64,000 nucleotides of DNA from Bufo bufo. Its lineage: Eukaryota; Chordata; Amphibia; Anura; Bufonidae. Within the stretch, counting starts at the first letter, position 1. Each line of letters begins with the position of its first letter. The notes below the pieces were generated by a model, which made no database searches, had not been told where the DNA came from, and saw only the letters and a list, made by a program, of their open reading frames with translations. The stretch lies in NCBI RefSeq assembly GCF_905171765.1, contig NC_053391.1, forward strand, positions 195,379,296 to 195,443,295, read 5' to 3'. This document shows, piece by piece, positions 1 to 9,033 of this stretch. Both the position numbers and the translations under genes were made by a program.

Positions 1-269
1 TACTGCATATCATTGTATATTATTGAAATTTATGTTGATTCATTTCTGATTGTATATTAAACTATTGTATAATAAACCATTTATATTTTTGCATAGACGC
101 TTGTACCCTGTTTTACTGATTGCACAAAATAATCAGGTTCTTGATCGAACTCGTTTGGAGATGATTATGTCAATCTCCCGGATCAATATCCTTTGCATAA
201 TTTTTCTTTTGATCCGCTAAAAAAATTTTTTTTATCTTTATATAAAGCATTTGCTTTATATACCCGACA
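1..269 (+). repeat. 5' LTR, 3' portion
   Basis: These 269 bases match 10165-10433 except for two A/T differences inside a homopolymer junction near 218-232. The segment ends in CA (268-269), as LTRs do, five bases before the primer binding site. It contains a polyadenylation signal AATAAA at 71-76 and, near its end, a near-perfect palindrome at 241-260 (TATAAAGCA-tt-TGCTTTATA). The remainder of the LTR lies left of the window. Confidence 0.92.
71..76 (+). promoter_or_regulatory. LTR polyadenylation signal AATAAA
   Basis: AATAAA lies in an AT-rich stretch about 190 bases before the LTR end and recurs in the 3' LTR at 10235-10240. It is the only canonical signal I see in the shared LTR segment, so it probably directs 3'-end formation of the genomic RNA from the downstream copy. 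Confidence 0.6.
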
Positions 270-274
270 TAAAA

Positions 275-297
275 TGGAGGCCCCAGCGAGATCGAGT
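275..297 (+). other. Primer binding site, tRNA-Thr type
   Basis: The site starts TGGAGGCCCCAGCGAG five bases after the LTR end. Its reverse complement fits the 3' acceptor and T-arm end of a vertebrate tRNA-Thr (ending ...CTCGCTGGGGCCTCCA). The tRNA match is from memory of tRNA sequences. Position and the leading TGG are as expected for minus-strand priming in retroviruses and LTR retrotransposons. Confidence 0.8.
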
Positions 298-394
298 TAA
301 TTCTTTGATTATTTGTGCAAATAGTAAACCGTTCCATACCTTTCTTGGCTAACCAGATTATTCATAAATCTGTGTATAACTTTATTGCAAGAAA

Positions 395-2428
395 ATGAGA
401 ACAGCCGGTAGTGAAGCCGGTAGTGATGTTGCAACAGGAGATAGTCCATCTAGCCCGGAGCAGTTAATCCAGAACGTTGTTGAATATGTAAATTCACATT
501 TAAATTTGGATCATGATGTGGCTGCATGGATAAATGAGTTGCAGGCAGAAGCCAAGAGAGAACGTGTGGATGTATGGACGCCACTTGGCACAGTCAGGAG
601 ACACCTAACTTATCTTGATGTGCTTAAAAATAATGCCAGTAAAAACCAACACCTCTTAAAGAAGTTGCCACCAATTTTGTATGCATTATTAGAGGTCAGC
701 ATTCTCTCAGAGAGTAGACATGTACATATAACGAAAGTGCAAGCATATGTATCCCATATGGAAGAAAGATTAGAATCTGCAAAGGCATCGATCGAGGATT
801 TAAAATGCGAGCTCGATCACAGCCATGCTGCCTATCACAAATTAAAAAGTGAGGCAGAGGAGCTGCATATTCGTTATAGCAGTCTGCAGCAAACAAATGA
901 ACTAAGCCAAACTATAGCTAATGTTCAAAGTGATCTGTCTGATCATGAGGGATCTCCAGACCCTCCAATTCTCACACCCCAAAATGTAGATATGTCATCA
1001 TCACATGCTCTTAAAGCGCAATACATCCGAGACCCTAAGCCACCCGAGGGTGATGGCATGATTAAACAGGAGGCCTTAAACCAATTAAATCAGGCGTTTC
1101 AAGCTGTAACCGCCTTACTAGGCGCTAGCGACGCAAAAGGGTACAGAAGTTCCCCTCCACGTCCTTCTCTAGAGAGGAATGTTAGGGTTAAGTCACCTGT
1201 GCCAAGTGGGTCTGATGGAAGTGAGCGGAGCGTGAGTGATTGTGACAGTGATGTGGGAAAGCGTGTGATCCATTCCCTACCACGCAGGCATAAGATTGCC
1301 CATCAGGGGGATGAGAGTTTCAGACGACCAACATATGCTGAGGTGGTCTCTAGAAAGAAAAATACTCAGTGTTCAGAAAAGGATCAGAAGTCCTCGAGTA
1401 TCATTAAGTTTCTAAATGTCACTGTGCCCAAATTCTCTAAAAAGGGTTCTGCTGAAATTGCCAATCACTTAGAACTGTACCAGTCCACCACGGATTCTTT
1501 AAAATTGTATTCTGATGCGGACAGGATCAGATTCCTACCATGGGCATTTGATGGTAAATATCGCCACTACTTTATTTCATTTAGGGAGAGAGGAATTCTG
1601 GATTGGCAGGATGTTTTGCATGAGGTCAAATTAGAATTTGGCCCTTACCGTACTGTGACTGCTGCAAAACGTGATATCTATAAACTCACATGTAGACCCA
1701 ATCAGAGTCCCCGGGAATTCCTCCCCATCCTTAAAAATGCCTATGGGTTGGCGTATAGATCCCCAAACTGGGAGTCTGAGGAGTTCAAACAGCTGTTTTA
1801 TGATGCAATGCCCATGCAAATTAAACTTAGCTTGGCTAGAGATCTTGATCTCCAAGCCCCCTTGGACAGGTTGGTGACGGCTGCCACCTCACTGTATAAC
1901 ATCAGTGAATGCCATGCTACAGGTGAGAGGAGATATAAAAAGTCCCCAGAACAAAGCATAGCAGAAGCTAAGGTAAACCCTGGTTTCAAATTTGAAACGC
2001 AGCCCCGTAAGTACCCTCAGTCTACAGGACCTGTCCAACAAACCCAGCAACAACAGGTAGGACCCAAGCAAGCAAGACCTCAGAGCCCCAAGGGGCCAGA
2101 GGGGGATAACTCCAGTGCTGGGAGGTCTAACTACCGTCCCCAATATTACAATAGAGGTCCCCAAGGATACAGGCGCTGGAACAACAGGCCCAGACAACAG
2201 AAGGAAAATAGGCCTGAATCCCCTACCTCACCTAGAGGTCGGTCACCCACTTCTAATAAGGGAACACCAGAAGTCCAAACTGTGCGCAAACCAAACAATC
2301 GTTTGGATCATTTGGCAGATCAAGTAGCCAAATTACAGGAGATCATTAGTAAAATGTCCCAGGTGTCAACTGGAAAACAGCCTGAGTCTTTTTTAGGGGT
2401 AACTGCAGGACCCAGCTCAGCCCCATAA
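395..2428 (+). CDS. gag: Gag polyprotein of the retrovirus-like element
   Basis: This intact 677-residue frame starts 98 bases after the primer site, the usual place for Gag. Residues about 105-165 are rich in Glu, Lys and Leu and look like a coiled coil. A Gypsy/retrovirus-like capsid core is likely at about 330-510, where motifs such as FLPWAFDG and LEFGPY occur. The C-terminal 150 residues are basic and rich in Gln, Arg, Asn, Pro and Gly (RSNYRPQYYNRGPQGYRR), with no CCHC zinc knuckle. RNA binding by an Arg/Gly-rich tail instead of zinc knuckles is known from spumavirus Gag and seems likely here. The frame ends in TAA overlapping the ATG of the next frame. Structural role is inferred from position and composition; I recognise no strong Gag signature. 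Confidence 0.85.
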   Translation: MRTAGSEAGSDVATGDSPSSPEQLIQNVVEYVNSHLNLDHDVAAWINELQAEAKRERVDVWTPLGTVRRHLTYLDVLKNNASKNQHLLKKLPPILYALLEVSILSESRHVHITKVQAYVSHMEERLESAKASIEDLKCELDHSHAAYHKLKSEAEELHIRYSSLQQTNELSQTIANVQSDLSDHEGSPDPPILTPQNVDMSSSHALKAQYIRDPKPPEGDGMIKQEALNQLNQAFQAVTALLGASDAKGYRSSPPRPSLERNVRVKSPVPSGSDGSERSVSDCDSDVGKRVIHSLPRRHKIAHQGDESFRRPTYAEVVSRKKNTQCSEKDQKSSSIIKFLNVTVPKFSKKGSAEIANHLELYQSTTDSLKLYSDADRIRFLPWAFDGKYRHYFISFRERGILDWQDVLHEVKLEFGPYRTVTAAKRDIYKLTCRPNQSPREFLPILKNAYGLAYRSPNWESEEFKQLFYDAMPMQIKLSLARDLDLQAPLDRLVTAATSLYNISECHATGERRYKKSPEQSIAEAKVNPGFKFETQPRKYPQSTGPVQQTQQQQVGPKQARPQSPKGPEGDNSSAGRSNYRPQYYNRGPQGYRRWNNRPRQQKENRPESPTSPRGRSPTSNKGTPEVQTVRKPNNRLDHLADQVAKLQEIISKMSQVSTGKQPESFLGVTAGPSSAP

Positions 2429-2430
2429 TG
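2426..2430 (+). promoter_or_regulatory. TAATG stop-start overlap between gag and pol frames
   Basis: The gag stop TAA (2426-2428) shares its last A with an ATG (2428-2430) that opens frame 1, the frame of all pol domains. Such overlaps permit termination-reinitiation in some retroelements, notably certain non-LTR elements. Whether it is used here is unknown. Confidence 0.6.
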
Positions 2431-2850
2431 CAGGCAGGGCAGGGTCAGAGCCCAGGCCGGTGCAAGGCTACCGAGATGGTTGTAACAGAATCTAATGTGA
2501 TTTCTAATCCTACTTTGCCTTGCAGTGTTCTTGACCCTAAAATTGAGGCCAAGGAGGAGATGTCTAACATGTTGTCTATATTACAGTCTAATCATGATGA
2601 TTCCTGCACTAATGTGTCTTCTCCAGTGAGTGATCCTATCCTCCCAGCGTCAACCTGTGAGCTGCCGTCTGTAAGCTGTGATGTGATCCAGTGTTCTCCA
2701 AAGGTGGGGGCTGCTGCTGCTGCTGCAGCCGCGAGCAGCAGGAATTCCAAGAATTCACCAGAGGTCGCGACGCTGCAGAAAGGTCAAATCCTTAACAAAT
2801 GTCAAATAAGTGATCACCCTAATTTTTTATGTGATTTGTTTCAGATCTAA
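2428..2850 (+). CDS. Pol N-terminal extension ahead of protease
   Basis: This 140-residue frame opens at the TAATG overlap and is in the same frame as protease-RT. It has no domain I recognise. It is acidic and polar with a run of eight alanines at about residues 96-103 encoded by GCT/GCA repeats. It ends at an in-frame TAA (2848-2850), after which the same frame continues without a break into the protease. It may be the native N-terminal part of a Pro-Pol precursor, or a linker exposed by decay. The last 20 bases (tttgtttcag just before the stop) also resemble a splice acceptor, so the stop could be irrelevant if pol is made from a spliced RNA. Confidence 0.55.
   Translation: MQAGQGQSPGRCKATEMVVTESNVISNPTLPCSVLDPKIEAKEEMSNMLSILQSNHDDSCTNVSSPVSDPILPASTCELPSVSCDVIQCSPKVGAAAAAAAASSRNSKNSPEVATLQKGQILNKCQISDHPNFLCDLFQI
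2835..2844 (+). promoter_or_regulatory. Splice-acceptor-like site ahead of protease
   Basis: A pyrimidine-rich run ending TTTGTTTCAG precedes the protease. Spumaviruses make Pol from a spliced mRNA, so an acceptor here would fit separate Pol expression. No in-frame ATG lies between this site and the protease motif, which weakens the idea. Confidence 0.35.
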
Positions 2851-5800
2851 GGCCGATATTTTCTTGATTCCTATCTCCAAGATGAACTTATTGGGCCAAT
2901 CAGGGGTTTACTTGACACAGGATCACAAGCCACTATATTGTCATATAGTTATTTCGAACAAGTATTGGAGGGGACAGCAAAGAAGCCGAAACTGAAATCG
3001 TTTGATGGCTCTTTGATAAGTGTCGGCAGAGACGCTTTGCAGGTAAAAGGTACATCATGGTTAAAATTCAAAATTGGCAAGAAGATAATTAGACATCCCA
3101 CACTGATTGTGGACCTTCCCTATGATCGGCTGATCATAGGAATCGACCTCCTGAGAAGATTGAGTTCCATAGTAGACTTCATCAATGAAGCCGTCTGGAC
3201 TCAGGTGAAGGCACCCATTGCCTATGAGTACTCTTGCAATGCACAATCCCAACGTAATTGTCATGTGATTGAGGAAATGTTTAACTCTGTTGAAGTGCAT
3301 TTTAGGAACAATCAAACGCCGGATGTCACAATCCTGAAAAATGGTGAGTCCGAGGAAGCCATCAACGGTGCCGCACATACCATAACCATCCAGAGGGACA
3401 GAATTGAAAAGGTAACCCTGGATGGGGATGCATTAACTATTTCTCTTAAAGGGAGAAGTTACGAAGTCGCGGACCTGACCAGGCATACTCAATCCATGGT
3501 ACGGATTGAGAAGGTTAATGATAACTTATTGATTCCCGTACAGGTGAACAATATGGCCCTGGTGAAATACGCCAAGTTGGATCTGAAATCCGAAGCCAGT
3601 TACATAAGCCTGAGTCTCTTGAAACAGATTGCTAATCCTAAAATGATTAAAGTTTCCTCTCCACAGGACCAATGGGTTCATGATCTGGATGGAGATTCAC
3701 AGAGTCATAATGTGATTGCAAGATGTCTTTTGTCTATTTCCATAGGAGATAAAACCACAGAACATTTATTCATTGTGTTGAATGAACCACGGTACCAGAT
3801 GTACATAGGTAATGACCTTCTACACCGATTTGCCGTACAGATTGATCTAGTCAACAATACTCTATGGTCCAGATTACCTGGGAACCCGGAGGGATTCCAG
3901 AATGAAGACCAAGCCTTGAGATGGGGACAACAGATGCCCTATGCCGTGAGTATCGTGGTTGCAGATGAAGTTAAAATCCCTGAAGGCTGTAAACCATTTC
4001 TTCTTCCCATTCAAATAAAGAAGGGACAAAGACTGAAGAATGCAGATGCTTTGATCTGTTTGTCCAACCGGATGCAGCAACTCGGCCTGAAGGTAAAGCC
4101 GACTCCTATGGTAAACATTTATCAGGATCCATTGCATATGGTAATTCATAACATGGCTCCCCATAGTATATCTCTACAAAAAGACACTATAATTGGTCTG
4201 GCTATGGATTCGGAGTATTACACTTTTGGTTTCCAAAATGATGTCATTGGACTTATTCCTGATGAATACCTGACAGAAGAACAGGTAGTGGAGCAACATT
4301 TTTCCTCAACACCTGAGGGGTTATTTAATATCCATTCTGTTTATCCTTTCAGCTCTGAAGAAGGTACATGCCACATCGAAGAGTCATCATTGGTTTTCAA
4401 CCATGAGATCGATGAAAAGGAGTATGAGTCATGCCAACAAGGAAAGGATAAGGTACGCAATACTCAAAACGATTTAACTAGTGAGCTTGAAGAAGCTTAC
4501 GAGTTAAGTCAACCTGAAATCTTTCCAGAATTTCAGGAAAGGGTAGAAGAGCAAATCTCTGTGGCTGACGCATGTTCCGAGGAGTCGGAGCGTCAACATC
4601 TAAAGGGTCTCTTCGCCGAATTCCAGGACATGTTTGCTAAGGATTCTTACGACTGTGGGGAAACTGACCTACACGTTGCAAGAATTCAAAGGGATCCCAA
4701 TGCACCCCCTGTATATGTTAAACAGTACCGACTTCCGCTGGCGGCATATGAGTCGCTATTGGAAATCGTCAAAAACTTGGAGAAGCGGGGGATCATCCGT
4801 CCAGTGCACAGCTCGTTCAACCATCCTGTGCTTGGGATTCTCAAACCCAATGTTCAATTCCGTCTCTGTTCGGACCTAAGGCAGTTAAACAAACGTGTAT
4901 ACATGTCCGGATGGCCCGTGCCGTATATTGACCAGAGTTTGGCACAAATACAGGGATCCAAAATTTTCACTGCTCTGGATTGTGCGCAAGGATATTGGAC
5001 AATTAAAGCGGACGAGAGGGATCAGTACAAACTGGCCTTTACGTTTGGAAAGCAACAATATGCATGGACCCGATTACCTTTCGGGTACATAAATGCGGGT
5101 CATGAGTTTGCTGTTTTTATGCATAAGGCAATGCCTGATGCCACTGAACGAGGTACCTTATCCTATGTGGATGACGTCCTAATCAAAAGCACAACTTTTG
5201 AGGAGCATATTACGGAACTGAGGCATGTACTAACCCAACTGAGAAACGCTGGTGTAAAACTTTCTTTACAGAAGGCTCAATGGTGTCGTACCAAAGTCAA
5301 TTTTTTAGTTCACGAAATCACTGCCGATGGAATTAACCCACAGAAGAAGAAAGTGGAAGCAGTGATCAACACAAAGTCACCTACCAATACCAAGGAGTTG
5401 AGATCCTTCCTGGGCATGATGAACTATTCACGTAAGTTTATAGATAACTATGCCGAGATTACAAAACCTCTTTTGCAGTTGCTGAAGAAAGGAGTAAAAT
5501 GGGAATGGAGTGAGCGTCACGAGCAAGCTGTGAATGAGCTCAAAACCAGACTTATCCAGGCCCCATGCCTTGCCTATCCAGAAGGTGGAAAACCCTTTTA
5601 CATTGAAACAGGCTTCACCGACAAAAGCGTGAGTGCAGTCCTTTTCCAAAAACAGGACAACCTAAGCAAGATCATCGCCTATGCCAGCAAGTCCTTGTCA
5701 ACGGTTGAGGTAAAATTCAATGACTGTGAAAAAGCATTACTGTCAACTGTGTGGGCTTTGCAATATTTCAGGAGTTTTATCCAGGGCGAAAAGATCATTG

Positions 5801-6126
5801 TGGAAACTGCACACCAACCCCTGCAATATTTGCAGAGTGATAGAATCAAGGATGGGAATTTATCAAACAGCAGGATAACCGCCTGGACGATGTCCTTAAT
5901 GGGATGGCCATTGGAAATCAGGTACAAACAAAATAATAAGAATCCAGTTGCTCAAGGATTAGCCGAACTTCATGATTGTTCCAATTCAGGACATACAGGT
6001 GAATCACCACAAAATGATTTCCTGGAAGAGCAATCTGCATCTCCATACAAGTCTTATGAAGAAGAATACTGCAAATCCTTACCATGTGTATATGTTGATG
6101 GCTGTTCTTTCCATACCGATGTATAA
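2851..6126 (+). pseudogene. pol: Pol: aspartic protease, reverse transcriptase, tether RNase H, start of RNase H
   Basis: The frame is open from the codon after TAA 2848 to TAA 6124. The protease carries LLDTGSQATIL at about 2908-2937 and a flap/end motif LIIGIDLL near 3130. The RT domain spans about 4700-5400, with LDCAQGYW near 4972 and the catalytic YVDD at 5164-5175. The following RNase H-like region (about 5580-5950) is recognisable but lacks a normal acidic set, as in the tether domain of retroviruses with two RNase H copies. A second RNase H begins at about 6085, with its first Asp at 6097, and is cut by TAA 6124. A long protease-RT spacer (about 3250-4600) includes a second degenerate protease-like segment (YIGNDLLHRF near 3800). 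It would have replicated the element; it is now interrupted. Confidence 0.87.
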
Positions 6127-6546
6127 ACTAAACGCAAATTGGTTGCAGGTATTGGAATCGTATGGAATAACACATTCCCAGACATTTCCGTCGGATATAA
6201 AATTGGTTGCAAAAGTAGCCAGTTCGCGGAGCTCACCGCTGTGTATAAAGCTGTACAAATGGCTATTTTTTCTGGTCTTAAAAAGTTTGTTATAATCACA
6301 GATTCTAATTATGTTCGCAGTAGCTTCGTGGAGTACTTCCCTGGATGGAACAGGTCTAAGATGGCAAGAAGTAACAATAAGCCTGTCAAGAATGGTAAAA
6401 TGTTTTGTAAGATCGACGACATGGTTACCACCCATGGTCTCACCATTTATTGGAAGAAGGTAAGAGGTCACTCAAAATCTCCAGGTATGGATAAAGAGGG
6501 GAATGATTTGGCAGATTCCCTCGCTAAACAAGCAGCCATTAATTGA
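6127..6546 (+). pseudogene. Second RNase H domain of Pol
   Basis: This continues the pol frame after TAA 6124 and ends at TGA 6544-6546. With the Asp at 6097, the visible catalytic set is Asp, Glu (6229, in SQFAELTAVYKA), Asp (6301, ITDSNYV) and the C-terminal His (6469, VRGHSKS) followed by NDLADSLAKQ. All residues needed for a ribonuclease H active site are therefore present, in contrast to the preceding tether copy. Having both tether and active RNase H is a feature of retroviruses and some dual-RNase-H LTR elements. The domain degrades the RNA strand of the replication hybrid. Only the nonsense codon, not a frameshift, separates it from RT. Confidence 0.85.
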
Positions 6547-6777
6547 GAAGTCTTGGACGTTGATGACCTCATGGGAACTATCCACGTTGATGCAATGACA
6601 AGAAGACAGGCCCAAAAGGAAACCGAAGCCAATGTGGCACAATGGAGCCAAGATTCCCCTAGTGAGGATCTCATCGCGAGTCAAAAGGGGGATCCAGTCA
6701 TTGGTATGTTTTACAAACACATTGAAGATCCGCAGAACTGTCCCGTAACTATGGAAGACTGTGCAGGCAAAGAATAG
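6547..6777 (+). pseudogene. Pol linker between RNase H and integrase
   Basis: This open stretch in frame 1 lies between TGA 6544 and TAG 6775. It encodes about 76 residues without a catalytic motif. It is rich in Asp, Gln and Glu, includes the stretch DPVIGMFYKHIED, and leads into the integrase zinc-binding domain. Related elements have a similar connector before the HHCC finger. It is part of the original Pol and not an independent gene. Confidence 0.7.
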
Positions 6778-7995
6778 TTACGAATTTTGATGAAGGGTAA
6801 GTCCCAATTCTCGTTACAGGATGGATTGTTGGTAAGAACCTCGAAGAATGGTATCTCACAATGGGTGGTACCCACAGCATACCGAGGTTTGATGTTACAA
6901 CACGCCCATGACGCCCCAACGGCTGGTCATCGAGGTGAGAAGTTAACGTATGAATTACTACGGGATTACGCTTATTGGCCTCATATGTTGCAAGACGTTC
7001 GCACATATTGTCAAGGATGTTTAATATGCCCTCAATTCCAGCCGCAAGCACCCACTCATCGGGCACCGCTGATGAAAAGGGGGATGTCCATGCCATGGTC
7101 AGACATCCAGATTGACTTTATTGGACCAGTAACAACTTCATCAAAAGGCAACAGATATATGTTAACCGTGACTTGTCTATTCACAAAATGGGTAGAATGT
7201 TTGCCTTGCAAGACTTGCAGCTCAAGTGTGTGTGCGTCTCTACTCATTAACCACGTGTTTTCCAGGTTCGGTCTTCCTCAACGCATAGAGTCCGATCGCG
7301 GAAGTCATTTCACTAGTGAGGTGATGACAAAAACGTGGGAGATACTGGGAGTAAAAAGGAAGCTACATATAGCTTACCGGCCAGCATCTAGTGGTGGAGT
7401 GGAACGCTACAACCAAACAATTGTCAACATTCTAAAGAAATTTGTCAATGAATCCGGTAAGGACTGGGATGTAAAGTTGCCTCTGGTTCTCATGGCCATC
7501 AGAGCCACTCCAAGCGCAGCAACCAAACTTTCTCCCTTCAAAATGATCACAGGAAGGAAGATGGTGTTACCCCAGCATTTACTCTACCGGACAACAGACC
7601 AAAATTTGATAAATGCTTCAACAGCCCATCAATACATAGAGAATCTACGTAAGCACCTTCAGCATGCTTTTGCATTTGCCCAGAAGAATCTGGAGAAAGC
7701 AGCCGTAAGCGCCAAAACCTACTATGATCTGAAGACTACTCAAAAGGAGTACCAAATTTCCGATCAGGTTTATCTCTATAACTTCGCCCGGGATCAGGTG
7801 AAGGAAAAGAAGTTTCTACCTTCCTGGAAGGGACCCTATGTCGTCATTGACAAATTGTCACCTGTGGTCTACAAGATCAAAATTCCTAAGGGGGATAAAT
7901 TTATAGAGAAATGGGTGCATATTAATCAATTACGTGTTTGTCATCCTAGGTCGCAACTTCGCCAAATGGAAGGATTGCCGGATGATGAAGAGTAA
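6778..7995 (+). pseudogene. Integrase domain of Pol
   Basis: This is the C-terminal part of pol, in the same frame, after TAG 6775. The zinc-binding HHCC domain is at about 6895-7035 (HDAPTAGH, then CQGCLIC). The catalytic core has Asp 7114 (QIDFIGP), Asp 7294 (ESDRGSHF) and Glu 7402 (GGVERYNQ), with 35 residues between the second Asp and the Glu, a standard DD35E triad. A GPY-type chromatin-interaction segment (SWKGPYVVIDKL) is near 7828. The enzyme joins viral cDNA ends to host DNA. The domain itself has no internal stop; it could only be made by read-through or from another start. The final stop is TAA at 7993. Confidence 0.87.
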
Positions 7996-8241
7996 AGAGA
8001 TATCAAGGTTCCAGCTAAAGACGGAAACCCAGGATTGGTATAGTATGAACATACAAATGTACTAACCTATCCTCCTGTATTTTCCTCTGTAACTAATTAT
8101 CTCTTGACTCACTTTTGTATCGAGAACTTGCTCTGTCCAAGAAAAGAAACAATGCCAAATCAAAGATGTATGGTCGGATTAACTCTTTTCTTGCAGGAGT
8201 GATAAAAAGTGGAAGATGTATGTACTTATATTTGTCATACA

Positions 8242-8252
8242 ATATATTTCAG
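8242..8252 (+). promoter_or_regulatory. Splice-acceptor-like site ahead of env
   Basis: ATATATTTCAG lies seven bases before the env ATG (8260-8262). Retroviral Env is normally made from a singly spliced RNA, so an acceptor in this position is expected. The donor was not identified with confidence. Confidence 0.45.
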
Positions 8253-8259
8253 GCGCAAG

Positions 8260-9033
8260 ATGGCATCGAGTGTTGTTGCCATTGTCTACGTCAGCCTGAT
8301 CTTGGGGAAGGAGTTCCAGGCCGAGCCGATTGCTGTACCAGGCCCTTCATCTGGGATCATGCTACAGGATACCGCGGGATTCCTCTTGACGAATAAGAGG
8401 ATTCTATCCCAAAAGATCTACGTCAGTTTGGATCCACGTGTCTTCGTCGAAAGACAGTTCAACATTTCCGAGATTTCGTATCCGGAGATAAAGATTTGGT
8501 ATCAAATGCATATCGGCTATTCCCAAGAAAGGATTACACAGATCCTGGAACAGACGAGGAAAACCATGACTAGAGAACAGTTTTCAACAAGTCGGCGACC
8601 AAAGCGATTCATTTCTGCGATTACAGCCGCCATAATCTTTGCCGTAGTGGGCACTGTCATTGCCACTGGTGTATCAGCTGTTAATTCCATCTCCATTAAG
8701 ACATTGGAACTTGAGATTGGTTCACTAAAAAGGAACCTAATGAGTATTCATGCAGAGATGGAGAATCAGAAAAAACATTTATCGGACTTATATTCCGTTG
8801 TAGAGGGTACTGTCGTTACCACCGACTTACACTCAAAATTATTGACTCATTCAATAAATCTTCATGAGAGTCACGAACAGTTTAAACAAGAACTAATGTC
8901 TCTGAAGAATCTGAATGAAAAGCCCTTTGTGACATTCCAATGTAGTCCAACTTCTCTATTGGATTACATTGTAATGAAGGGGGATTTGTTGTGCTTTTTC
9001 ATAAGTGTAAACAGTTATATCTACTTATTTTAG
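8260..9033 (+). pseudogene. env: Envelope glycoprotein, truncated, fusion-protein-like
   Basis: The chosen ATG at 8260 gives a hydrophobic start (MASSVVAIVYVSLILG) fitting a signal peptide. About 105 residues later comes a furin-type cleavage site RRPKR, followed at once by a hydrophobic, Ala/Gly/Val-rich fusion-peptide-like segment (FISAITAAIIFAVVGTVIAT) and a heptad-rich helical region. That order, with a very short first subunit, resembles class I fusion proteins of Mononegavirales as described for lokiretroviruses. The frame is only 258 residues, has no membrane anchor or cysteine-rich region, and runs into the polypurine tract, so the C-terminal half appears deleted. Such a protein could not anchor in a membrane. 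The family link is inference from layout alone. Confidence 0.68.
8975..8983 (+). other. Candidate polypurine tract
   Basis: The purine run TGAAGGGGGA lies a few bases before TGTTGTG, which would start the 3' LTR. It has the expected position and composition for plus-strand priming. The three intervening Ts make the exact LTR start uncertain. A second, A-rich purine tract at 9587-9631 is an alternative. Confidence 0.4.
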
